Shown: positions 28,579-35,939 of the stretch, one piece after another
Layout of the letters: each line of letters begins with the position of its first letter
Position numbering within the stretch: the stretch's first letter is position 1
DNA from: Robertkochia sediminum
Lineage (GTDB): Bacteria > Bacteroidota > Bacteroidia > Flavobacteriales > Flavobacteriaceae
DNA length: 64,000 nucleotides
Direction: 5' to 3'
Assembly: GCF_016786255.1 (NCBI RefSeq)
Contig: NZ_JADMKT010000074.1
Location: 84,517-148,516 of the forward strand
The notes under the pieces: generated by a model
What the model saw: only the letters and a program-made list of their open reading frames with translations
Told to the model about the DNA's origin: nothing
Database searches by the model: none
Program-made: the position numbers and the translations under genes

Positions 28579-29936
28579 GAGTACATATTTTTATTCTTGT
28601 TTTCCTGTTCCATAATCTCGCGGATCTTTTTCTCTTCCCAGCGTTTCCCCCAGATCGGATTATACCCAAAGGCTTCCATGCCGTGAGCGGCGAGCCCAAA
28701 GCCCCAACCCAACATAGGGAAAAGCACCCACGGAAAACTGGTGGTTTGATAATTGAGCCATGCCAGAAAGGGGATCACCACTACATAAGAGGCGAGATTC
28801 CAGTAGAAACCCTTTAGATTCTCTACTCGTTCTTTAGCCCGCAAGTATTTGCGGTTTTCGATATATTCTTCCTGCACTTCCATATTTGATACTTTTTTTG
28901 TCAAGAGCGGGATGCTCACTTTGAATACCCCTCCGGACTGATCCTTATAAATTTCCTTTTTGGTAAGCAAGGCATAACGATCTGCAATATTCTTCAGACC
29001 AACCCTACTTCCCTTACCTATAACCTGTTTTGGTTGTAAATTATTTACTACCTCGAGGTAACCGTCGTTTTCCCGAATTCTTATCACCAGAGGCTCGGCC
29101 GCACTTACTGCATTGTGTTTTACGGCATTCTCCAACAATAGCTGAAGCGACAAGGGCACTACCTTGTAATCGGGATCTGAAGCTGCCTCAGGGATCTCGA
29201 ATTGTATCCCTTCTTCAAAACGCATTTTAAGCAAGCGCACATAGGTTCGGGCAAACCTGAGCTCCTCGTCCAGAGATACAAGCTCCTTGCTCTTTTGCTC
29301 CAGCACATACCTGTAGATCTTTGAGAGTCCGGTGGTGAAATTTTGTGCCGCATCGGGATTTTCCTCGATCAAACTGCTCAATACATTTAAACTGTTGAAA
29401 AGAAAATGCGGATCCAACTGATTCTTTAAGGCATCGAACTGCGCTGTAGCCGCTCCGGCGATCACCTGCTGTTGTGCCACCTGCCGTTCTTTCTTTTGCT
29501 TGTAGTAAAAGAAGAGGTAGAACATTAAAGTGATCACTAAAGAAAGTATGATGGTAAACCGGTAATACCCCACCTTTTCTTGCGCAAGAAACTCCTCCAG
29601 GCTGTATCCATCGACCCCGATCTTAAAGATCGCATTGGCCAGGAAGATCATAAGCACGGTAACTAAAACCGACGACAGGACCGCCAGGGCCATACGTCTG
29701 AATTTAAAGAGATTCACGCCATAACGCTTCAGAAGAAAGCGAATAACCACCATGTTCCCGAAATAAATAAGCAGGGAAAACACCTGGTTGCGAAGAAAAT
29801 CTAATCCCAACTCCCGGTTAAATACCAGGGTAAAGTCTTCATTGTAGATCCTGTTGATACCCAACACGAGCAAAAAGACCGCCACCCCTATAAGAAAGGC
29901 TTTGACAAACTCTTTTATGAATTGATTCAAGGTCAT
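28575..29936 (-). CDS. LytS-type sensor histidine kinase with a C-terminal 2TM domain
   Basis: The 453-residue protein has four predicted membrane helices in the first 150 residues, a His-kinase domain with phospho-acceptor His in QLDPHFLFNSLNVLSSL (about residue 196), and an ATPase N-box LLENAVKHN. Instead of ending after the ATPase domain, it continues in frame through a SIPLLTKKVSN linker into a complete 2TM domain (about residues 352-453). The 2TM part starts with an internal ATG at 28883 preceded by an A7 run (T7 at 28893-28899 on the + strand). The 2TM part could therefore also be made separately. It is first in the operon with two 2TM genes and a LytTR regulator. Confidence 0.92.
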   Translation of the reverse strand: MTLNQFIKEFVKAFLIGVAVFLLVLGINRIYNEDFTLVFNRELGLDFLRNQVFSLLIYFGNMVVIRFLLKRYGVNLFKFRRMALAVLSSVLVTVLMIFLANAIFKIGVDGYSLEEFLAQEKVGYYRFTIILSLVITLMFYLFFYYKQKKERQVAQQQVIAGAATAQFDALKNQLDPHFLFNSLNVLSSLIEENPDAAQNFTTGLSKIYRYVLEQKSKELVSLDEELRFARTYVRLLKMRFEEGIQFEIPEAASDPDYKVVPLSLQLLLENAVKHNAVSAAEPLVIRIRENDGYLEVVNNLQPKQVIGKGSRVGLKNIADRYALLTKKEIYKDQSGGVFKVSIPLLTKKVSNMEVQEEYIENRKYLRAKERVENLKGFYWNLASYVVVIPFLAWLNYQTTSFPWVLFPMLGWGFGLAAHGMEAFGYNPIWGKRWEEKKIREIMEQENKNKNMYS

Positions 29937-29963
29937 GGTTATTCGATTACATTAGGTCGTGGT

Positions 29964-30134
29964 TCATGGCTTGCGAGATCCCACATGGTAACAGCCGCTT
30001 TTACCAACAGTACTAGGTGCCGTTTCAACAACCACTACCTCCTGCTTCGCGACATGTTCTTTAGTGGTCTTGTCCTTATCGACACTGATAAGATCAAGCA
30101 TCGCAACTGCAAGGTAAAAGATTATACGTAACAT
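29964..30134 (-). CDS. Possible small membrane or exported peptide upstream of the kinase operon
   Basis: From the ATG at 30134 a 56-residue frame starts MLRIIFYLAVAMLDLISVDKD, a hydrophobic stretch followed by a Lys/Glu-rich and then VVVVETAP segment. It ends 27 bases before the kinase start on the same strand. A CATCTTTG sequence (complement 30159-30166), one mismatch from TAnnTTTG, lies about 30 bases upstream. It may be the true first gene of the kinase operon. I do not recognise it, and a chance frame is possible. Confidence 0.4.
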   Translation of the reverse strand: MLRIIFYLAVAMLDLISVDKDKTTKEHVAKQEVVVVETAPSTVGKSGCYHVGSRKP

Positions 30135-30316
30135 AACTGTTCTTTTTGATCGACACCTCAAAGATGCCACACCTTTTACATATCATGAAAGATGACTTAC
30201 CCAATTGTAGATTTTTAAGGATGAATTGTAATCCCCGGGACAACTACCCCGATTTTTAGGAAGGATTTTATAAATATTCCTGTTACATTTATTCCCAAAC
30301 AGACCAGAACAACCTT

Positions 30317-31375
30317 ATGGAAAGAAGAAACTTCATCAAAAAAAGCATAGCTGTACCTGCAGTATCTCTTTTACCGGCAAGCACCCTGATGGGCATGACC
30401 CCTACCCTTGAGACAACAACTGAAGAACTGGTGCTACCCAAAAGATTAACCCCGGGAGCCACGCTCGGACTCATCGCCCCGGGCTATGCTGTTTCTTCAG
30501 AAAAACTCCAGGAGGCTATAGGGTATATCGAAGACCTGGGCTACAAGGTGTATCACACTACCCGCATTGAAGGCAATTACGGCTACCTGAGCAATACCGA
30601 CGAAGAGCGACTGGCAGACCTGCACCATATGTTCCGCAACCCTGATGTTGACGGTATCCTTTGCGTACGCGGAGGCTACGGATGCACCAGAATACTCCCT
30701 AATATCGACTGGGAACTTATAAAGAGTAATCCCAAGGTATTTGCCGGATTCAGTGATATTACGGCCCTACTGAACACCATGCATGAAAAAACCGGACTCG
30801 TATGTTTTCACGCACCGGTAGGCACCACCCTGGATACGGATTTCAATCGGGAGCACTTTCAAAAGATCATAGACGGAAATACGGAAACAGTGACCCTGAG
30901 CCCTTTTCCTTATGAGCTGGAAGAGAAGAGCTACGGACCGGAATTCACACCCTACACCATTTGCGAAGGCGAATCCACCGGAATTCTTGCCGGAGGAAAT
31001 CTTTCCCTCCTTGCGGCCATGACCGGAACGCCATTTGAACCCGACTATACCAATAAGATCGTTTTTATTGAAGAGATCGAAGAAGAGCCCTACCGCATTG
31101 ATCGCATGCTCACGCAGCTGAGACAATCGGCAACCTTTAATAAGGCCAAAGGGGTGATTCTGGGCATCTTTAACGGCTGTAATACGGCCCGAAATCCGGA
31201 CTCCTTCTCCCTGAAAGAAGTACTTACCGACCGATTCGGAGACATGAACATTCCTATCGCATACGGACTCCCCATTGGACATATCGACGAGAATGCCACC
31301 CTCCCACTCGGTGTACCGGTTACGCTTAACGCCTCCGAACTAACTGTTAAAATACTTACAAACAGCGTTATATAA
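30317..31375 (+). CDS. LD-carboxypeptidase (peptidase S66) with a Tat-like leader
   Basis: The 352-residue enzyme belongs to the LdcA family, which removes the terminal D-Ala from tetrapeptides during murein recycling. The N-terminus MERRNFIKKSIAVPAVSLLP carries a twin-arginine RRNFIKK motif and a short hydrophobic segment, so export by Tat is likely. Family landmarks are GLIAPGYAVSSEKL, CVRGGYGCTRILP, FAGFSDITALL (nucleophile Ser), VFIEEIEEEPYRIDRML (catalytic Glu) and YGLPIGHI (catalytic His). Most LdcA enzymes are cytosolic, so the Tat leader is notable. tatC is at 36.9 kb in this window. Confidence 0.9.
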   Translation: MERRNFIKKSIAVPAVSLLPASTLMGMTPTLETTTEELVLPKRLTPGATLGLIAPGYAVSSEKLQEAIGYIEDLGYKVYHTTRIEGNYGYLSNTDEERLADLHHMFRNPDVDGILCVRGGYGCTRILPNIDWELIKSNPKVFAGFSDITALLNTMHEKTGLVCFHAPVGTTLDTDFNREHFQKIIDGNTETVTLSPFPYELEEKSYGPEFTPYTICEGESTGILAGGNLSLLAAMTGTPFEPDYTNKIVFIEEIEEEPYRIDRMLTQLRQSATFNKAKGVILGIFNGCNTARNPDSFSLKEVLTDRFGDMNIPIAYGLPIGHIDENATLPLGVPVTLNASELTVKILTNSVI

Positions 31376-31421
31376 CTTAAAAGCAGTAGCCAAAGAGGCT
31401 TATTTATAGTAACTTTAGGCC

Positions 31422-31922
31422 ATGCTATTCACCACAAAGAGACTATACGTACGTGAATTAAGCAGGGAAGACCTCCCTGAATTCCACCGCATGCAAAATG
31501 ACCATGCTGTGATGCGTTATGTAGGAGGTAAGACCTACAGCCTTGAAGAGAACAAGGCCGATCTGGAACGGGTGATAAGCTTCTACAAAAAGCGAGGTAA
31601 TGACTTTTGGGTTTGGGCCATCATGAGTATCGAAGACCATAGGTTCATAGGCACCTGCGCCCTGGTGAAAAATGAAAAGGACGAATACGAGATCGGATTC
31701 CGCCTTTTGAAAGAAGAGTGGAAAAAAGGATTCGGCAAGGAGATCACCAACGGCTTACTGGGATACGGTTTTGACACCATGAAACTGAGCAAGATCGTGG
31801 CCTACGTGAATAAGAACAATGTGGCTTCTGTAAAGATCCTCGATTCGACCTTCCGGTTTATCAAAGAATTCTACAACGACAAGGAAGACTGTATTGACCG
31901 GTACTACCAGATCTCGAATTAG
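31422..31922 (+). CDS. GNAT-family N-acetyltransferase
   Basis: The 166-residue protein has the RimJ/RimL-like layout: TKRLYVRELSREDLPEFHR at the start, FIGTCALVKNEKDEYEIGF in the core, KEEWKKGFGKEITNGLLGYG for acetyl-CoA binding, and VAYVNKNNVASVKILD. It would transfer acetyl from acetyl-CoA to an amine, possibly a protein N-terminus; the substrate is unknown. It lies 46 bases after the S66 gene. A long non-coding repeat island follows. Confidence 0.88.
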   Translation: MLFTTKRLYVRELSREDLPEFHRMQNDHAVMRYVGGKTYSLEENKADLERVISFYKKRGNDFWVWAIMSIEDHRFIGTCALVKNEKDEYEIGFRLLKEEWKKGFGKEITNGLLGYGFDTMKLSKIVAYVNKNNVASVKILDSTFRFIKEFYNDKEDCIDRYYQISN

Positions 31923-31941
31923 ACGCTGAAGATTTTTAAAA

Positions 31942-31981
31942 TTGCTGAAGCGATGAATTGCTGAAGCGATAAATTGCTGAA
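31942..31981. repeat. Degenerate octamer array (TTGCTGAA / GCGATGAA alternating)
   Basis: Five consecutive 8-base units alternate TTGCTGAA and GCGATRAA, so the repeat can also be read as a 16-base period with 2.5 copies. Confidence 0.85.
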
Positions 31982-32017
31982 GGGAACTGTGTCACATTGA
32001 CGCCGTTAACTGACTAT

Positions 32018-32073
32018 GTAGTGACGCGGTGACGCAGAGATGCAATGATACGGTTAGGCGGTGACACGGTGAT
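32018..32073. repeat. Degenerate octamer array (GCGGTGAC type)
   Basis: Seven consecutive 8-base units (GTAGTGAC, GCGGTGAC, GCAGAGAT, GCAATGAT, ACGGTTAG, GCGGTGAC, ACGGTGAT) keep strict phase although individual units have diverged. Confidence 0.8.
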
Positions 32074-32129
32074 GTAAGTAAAAGGCGATATGCTGGTAGG
32101 GAATCCAAAATCCACTATTCACTTAAACC

Positions 32130-32194
32130 CCTAACTCGTAACCCTTAACTCGTAACACCTAACCGCCTTAACTCTTTGCTCTTTATTCTTGACT
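32130..32194. repeat. Degenerate heptamer array (CTTAACT type)
   Basis: Nine 7-base units (CCTAACT, CGTAACC, CTTAACT and so on) keep phase except for a two-base slip near 32165. The unit matches that of the perfect array at 452-522. Confidence 0.75.
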
Positions 32195-32196
32195 CC

Positions 32197-32236
32197 GTGT
32201 ACCGGTTACGCAGGTACGCAGTTACGTAGGTATGAA
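32197..32236. repeat. Degenerate octamer array (GTTACGCA type)
   Basis: Five consecutive 8-base units (GTGTACCG, GTTACGCA, GGTACGCA, GTTACGTA, GGTATGAA) are in strict phase. Confidence 0.75.
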
Positions 32237-32298
32237 AAATTCAAAATCCACAATACCCCTCTTTACGTATTACCTATCACCCCTTTATCTAATTTCAT

Positions 32299-32333
32299 GA
32301 GATTGCCACGTCGCTGCGCTCCTCGCAAAGACG
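32299..32333. repeat. Interspersed palindromic element (GAGATTGCC...CGCAAAGACG type)
   Basis: This 35-base GC-rich segment is an imperfect inverted repeat (TTGC/GCAA outer arms on its reverse strand, GAGGAGCGCAGCGACGTGGC inside). It resembles a palindromic repeat seen between genes in many unrelated bacteria. It stands out from the AT/CT-rich sequence around it. Only one copy is in the window. Confidence 0.6.
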
Positions 32334-32344
32334 ACTACTAGACT

Positions 32345-32396
32345 ACCCCTTTACCCCTTTACCCCTTCACCCTTTTACCCTTTTACCCTTTTACCC
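32345..32396. repeat. Octamer array (ACCCCTTT to ACCCTTTT)
   Basis: The base A recurs exactly every 8 positions from 32345 to 32393, giving six full units that shift from ACCCCTTT to ACCCTTTT along the array. The last unit and what follows form the 27-base sequence shared with 53889-53915. Confidence 0.92.
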
Positions 32397-32490
32397 TCCG
32401 AAGCTTTAGCGAAGGAGCACCTATTCCCTATTCCCTATTGCCCAAAAACCGTATCTTTAAATTCACCAACCATCTAATATCAAGAACATT

Positions 32491-33609
32491 ATGAACAGAA
32501 GAGACTGGATCCGCAATACTGCCCTGGGCGGAGGGGCGGCACTATTAGGAGGCGTTAACGGCCTGTACGCCCTTACCGCAAAAGAACGCGCGACCTTCCA
32601 TCCAAGACCGCTGGAAGACGTGATCAAACTGAGCTCTAATGAAAATCCTTACGGCCCCTCAGAAGCGGTTCGCAATGCGGTTCAGGAGTCATTCTCCATC
32701 GCGTGCCGCTATCCTTATCGCTATGCCGACGAGCTGGCGGAAATGCTGGCGGCAAAAGAAGGAGTAACCAGGGAGCAGATCATTATCACCGGAGGTTCTA
32801 CCGAAGCCCTTAAAGCCTGTGGGGTTACCTTTGCCGCTAACGGCGGAGAGATCATTGCCGGAAAGCCAACCTTCCTGGCCATGATGACCTATGCGAGTCA
32901 GTGGGGATCCAAAGTGAACTGGGTACCGCTCAACGATGCCCTGGAATACGATATGCCCGCCATAAATAACGCGATCACAGATAAGACCAGCCTTGTTTTT
33001 TTGTGCAACCCCAACAACCCCACCTCAACCTTACTCCCGAAAGATGTGCTTCTCGAATACAGTGAAGCCATAGCCCAAAAAACCATTCTTTTTAGTGATG
33101 AAGCATATTATGACTTTATCGAAGACCCGGAGTACCCTTCCCTGGTCGCAATGGTTAAAGAGGGTAAACAGGTGATCGTATCCAGAACATTTTCCAAGGT
33201 ATACGGCATGGCCGGTATGCGCATAGGCTACCTGGTGACTACCCAAAAGCTGGCAAAAAAGATCCGCGATAAGGTGATGGCCTATAGCAATGTTCCCGCC
33301 ATACAAGGCGCTAAGGCCGCACTAAGTGACAAGGCTTTTTACCAATTCAGCCTTAAAAAGAACAAGGAGGCCAGGCAAATGATCTGCGCTACCCTTGACC
33401 AACTGGAATTGGAATACCTGCCTTCCCAAACCAACTTCGTATTCTTCCACTCCGGAAGACCTATCCACGAGTTGCACCGGGCCATGCTGGAACAGGGAGT
33501 ACAGATCGGCAGACCCTTCCCCCCTTTTACCGACTGGTGCCGGATAAGCACGGGGACAGCCGAAGAGGTCACGGCATTTACCAAAGCCCTTAAAAAAGTA
33601 TACACATAA
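32491..33609 (+). CDS. HisC-like PLP-dependent aminotransferase with a Tat-like leader
   Basis: The 372-residue protein is a fold-type I aminotransferase of the histidinol-phosphate aminotransferase group. Its landmarks are IKLSSNENPYGPSEAVRNAV, ITGGSTEALKACG, LCNPNNPTSTLLP, FSDEAYYDFIED, and VSRTFSKVYGMAGMRIGYL with the PLP Lys. The N-terminus MNRRDWIRNTALGGGAALLG has twin arginines and a hydrophobic run, typical of a Tat signal, so the enzyme may work in the periplasm already loaded with cofactor. No other histidine biosynthesis gene is nearby. The substrate is unknown. Confidence 0.88.
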   Translation: MNRRDWIRNTALGGGAALLGGVNGLYALTAKERATFHPRPLEDVIKLSSNENPYGPSEAVRNAVQESFSIACRYPYRYADELAEMLAAKEGVTREQIIITGGSTEALKACGVTFAANGGEIIAGKPTFLAMMTYASQWGSKVNWVPLNDALEYDMPAINNAITDKTSLVFLCNPNNPTSTLLPKDVLLEYSEAIAQKTILFSDEAYYDFIEDPEYPSLVAMVKEGKQVIVSRTFSKVYGMAGMRIGYLVTTQKLAKKIRDKVMAYSNVPAIQGAKAALSDKAFYQFSLKKNKEARQMICATLDQLELEYLPSQTNFVFFHSGRPIHELHRAMLEQGVQIGRPFPPFTDWCRISTGTAEEVTAFTKALKKVYT

Positions 33610-33638
33610 AAAAGGGGAGGCCGGAGCCTCCCCTTTTC
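33609..33638. terminator. Bidirectional terminator between the aminotransferase and recQ
   Basis: A perfect 12-bp stem (33610-33621 with 33626-33637, loop CGGA) is flanked by A and T and separates the convergent aminotransferase and recQ genes. Confidence 0.93.
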
Positions 33639-33660
33639 TAAAAATATAAAAGTGGGTTGG

Positions 33661-35856
33661 TTAATTTGCTACTTCACTAATGAACTTAATTCGAAACAAT
33701 CGAAGTTCCTCTTCTTCGTAATCGCCATCGAACTCCTCCATGGCCACCGAGATCTTATCGTTCTCAGCCTCCAGAAAATACTCATGTAACTCCTCCTGTT
33801 GATCTTCATCAAAATGATCCTCGATCCAATAGTCAATATTGAGCTTGGTACCCATATAAACGATCTGCTCCATTTCTTTCAGGAGGTCATCCATTTCCAG
33901 ACCTTTTGCTGAAGCGATATCATCCAGCGGTAATTTGCGATCAATATTTTGGATCACGTAGAGCTTAAGTGCAGAATTTGCTCCGGTAGATTTTACGACC
34001 AGGTCGTCCGGACGCTGAATATTATTAGTCTCCACATAATTCTCGATAAGCTCAAGGAATGGTTTTCCGTATTTTTTCGCCTTCCCTTCACCGACTCCGT
34101 GAATATTGATAAGTTCATCTCGTGTTACCGGATATTTTAAGGCCATATCTTCTAAAGAAGGATCCTGGAAGATCACAAATGGCGGCACTTCCAACTTTTT
34201 CGCCTGCGACTTCCTCAGGTCTTTAAGCATCTTCAAAAGCTGCTCATCGGCGCCACCACCCTTACTGGCCGTGACCACCTCCTCGTTACCAAGGTCCTCA
34301 TAACTATGATCCTCTGTCATCATAAACGACTCCGGCGCTTTAAGGAATGTCTTCCCTGCATCTGTGAGATGCAGCACCCCGTATTGCTCGATCTCCTTGC
34401 GAATGAGTCCGCTCACCAACACTTGACGTATCAGCGCCATCCAGTATTTATCATCATGTTCACGCCCGACCCCAAAGAAAGGACGCTCATTGGTCTTGTG
34501 AGACTTTATCAGGGCATTGGTCTTCCCGATCAGGGTGTTTACGATCTCCTTAGCCTTGTACTTTTCTTTGGTATCCTTGATCACGCGCAGCACCTTGACC
34601 ACATCGTCTTTGGCCTCGTGTTTCTTTTTAGGATTTCTCACGTTATCATCCAGGGAAGCACCTTCCCCATTGACCTCATCGAATTCTTCCCCGAAATAAT
34701 GGAGAATGAACTTACGGCGGGACATGGACGTTTCGGCATAGGCCACCATATCCTGCAGCAAGGCATGACCGATCTCCTGTTCTGCCACAGGCTTACCGCT
34801 CATAAACTTCTCGAGCTTCTCAATATCTTTATAGGAATAAAAGGCCAGGCAGTGCCCTTCTCCGCCATCACGGCCGGCACGACCTGTTTCCTGGTAATAA
34901 CTCTCTATACTTTTAGGGATGTCGTGGTGTATCACAAAACGCACATCAGGCTTATCGATCCCCATACCGAAAGCGATCGTGGCTACCACCACATCGATCT
35001 CTTCCATCAGGAACATATCCTGATGACGAGCCCGTGTTTTAGCATCGAGACCGGCATGGTATGGAACGGCCTTGATCTTATTCACCTGAAGGGTCTGCGC
35101 CAGTTCTTCTACCCGCTTCCGGCTCAGGCAATAGATAATTCCTGACTTGCCTTCCATGGTTTTTACGAAGCGAATAATATCGGCGTCGACGTTCTTGGTC
35201 TTCGGCCGTACTTCATAGAACAGGTTAGGCCTGTTAAAGGAAGCCTTAAAGACTTCCGCATCGCTCATGGCCAAATTCTTAAGAATATCTTCCTGCACCT
35301 TAGGGGTTGCAGTAGCTGTGAGTCCGATGATCGGAATATCGTCGCCCAGGCGGTTGATAATGGTCTTGATGTTTCGGTATTCGGGTCGGAAATCGTGACC
35401 CCATTCAGAGATACAGTGCGCTTCATCTACAGCTACGAAAGAGATCTTTACTGTTTTAAGAAATTCTACGTACTCATCTTTAGTAAGCGATTCGGGTGCC
35501 ACATAAAGAAGTTTGGTCACTCCGCTGCTTATATCGTCTTTTACTCTTTTAACTTCACTTTTATTGAGGGAAGAATTCAACACGTGAGCTACTCCCTCTT
35601 CGGCGGTTACGCCACGAATAGCATCTACCTGGTTCTTCATTAAAGCGATCAGGGGGGAGATCACGATCGCGGTACCTTCTTTCACCAAGGCAGGCAACTG
35701 ATAACACAACGATTTACCACCTCCGGTGGGCATGATCACAAATGTGTTCTTTTCGTTTACAATATTCCTGATAACTTCCTCCTGGAGCCCTTTAAACTGA
35801 CTAAATCCAAAATACTTCTTCAGCGCCGCGCTCAAGTCAATTTCAGCTGTACTCAT
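33661..35856 (-). CDS. recQ: ATP-dependent DNA helicase RecQ
   Basis: The 731-residue helicase has the Walker A PTGGGKS (about residues 43-49), DEAH box with CISEWGHDFRPEY (144-160), ASFNRPNL, and IAFGMGIDKPDVRFVIHHD with GRAGRDG. An RQC-type region follows, then an HRDC domain (about 550-610, PVTRDELINIHGVGEGKAKK), then a C-terminal helix-turn-helix region and an acidic tail. The stretch that should hold the four RecQ zinc cysteines (about residues 376-405) contains none; SMSRRKF, EFDEVNGEGASLDD replace them. It should act in recombination and fork repair. Confidence 0.95.
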   Translation of the reverse strand: MSTAEIDLSAALKKYFGFSQFKGLQEEVIRNIVNEKNTFVIMPTGGGKSLCYQLPALVKEGTAIVISPLIALMKNQVDAIRGVTAEEGVAHVLNSSLNKSEVKRVKDDISSGVTKLLYVAPESLTKDEYVEFLKTVKISFVAVDEAHCISEWGHDFRPEYRNIKTIINRLGDDIPIIGLTATATPKVQEDILKNLAMSDAEVFKASFNRPNLFYEVRPKTKNVDADIIRFVKTMEGKSGIIYCLSRKRVEELAQTLQVNKIKAVPYHAGLDAKTRARHQDMFLMEEIDVVVATIAFGMGIDKPDVRFVIHHDIPKSIESYYQETGRAGRDGGEGHCLAFYSYKDIEKLEKFMSGKPVAEQEIGHALLQDMVAYAETSMSRRKFILHYFGEEFDEVNGEGASLDDNVRNPKKKHEAKDDVVKVLRVIKDTKEKYKAKEIVNTLIGKTNALIKSHKTNERPFFGVGREHDDKYWMALIRQVLVSGLIRKEIEQYGVLHLTDAGKTFLKAPESFMMTEDHSYEDLGNEEVVTASKGGGADEQLLKMLKDLRKSQAKKLEVPPFVIFQDPSLEDMALKYPVTRDELINIHGVGEGKAKKYGKPFLELIENYVETNNIQRPDDLVVKSTGANSALKLYVIQNIDRKLPLDDIASAKGLEMDDLLKEMEQIVYMGTKLNIDYWIEDHFDEDQQEELHEYFLEAENDKISVAMEEFDGDYEEEELRLFRIKFISEVAN

Positions 35857-35878
35857 CCTTCCGTTTTACTATTTTATT

Positions 35879-35886
35879 TACATTTG
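35879..35886 (+). promoter_or_regulatory. kdsD promoter -7 box
   Basis: TACATTTG at 35879-35886 is a perfect -7 box, 54 bases upstream of the TTG start of the isomerase gene. No clear -33 element is visible. Confidence 0.6.
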
Positions 35887-35939
35887 CACTACTAAAGATA
35901 AGCAATCTTTTTCTTATTGAATTTTTAAAAAATAAAATC

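Larger units (their letters stand above)
31923..32490. other. 568-base intergenic repeat island
   Basis: No convincing gene is present. The interval is built from several short degenerate tandem arrays, most with an exact 7- or 8-base period, plus palindromic interspersed elements. In order: an octamer array 31942-31981, an octamer array 32018-32073, a heptamer array 32130-32194, an octamer array 32197-32236, a palindromic element 32299-32333, an octamer array 32345-32396, and a 27-base sequence (32385-32411) that recurs exactly at 53889-53915. The individual arrays are listed separately. Confidence 0.85.

Noticed and set aside
32345..32396. Short period-8 array considered as a CRISPR remnant
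   Set aside because: Units are contiguous 8-mers with no spacers and no cas genes are nearby.
33949..35145. Long + strand frames opposite recQ
   Set aside because: They are antisense to a well-conserved helicase and have no start signals or recognisable domains.
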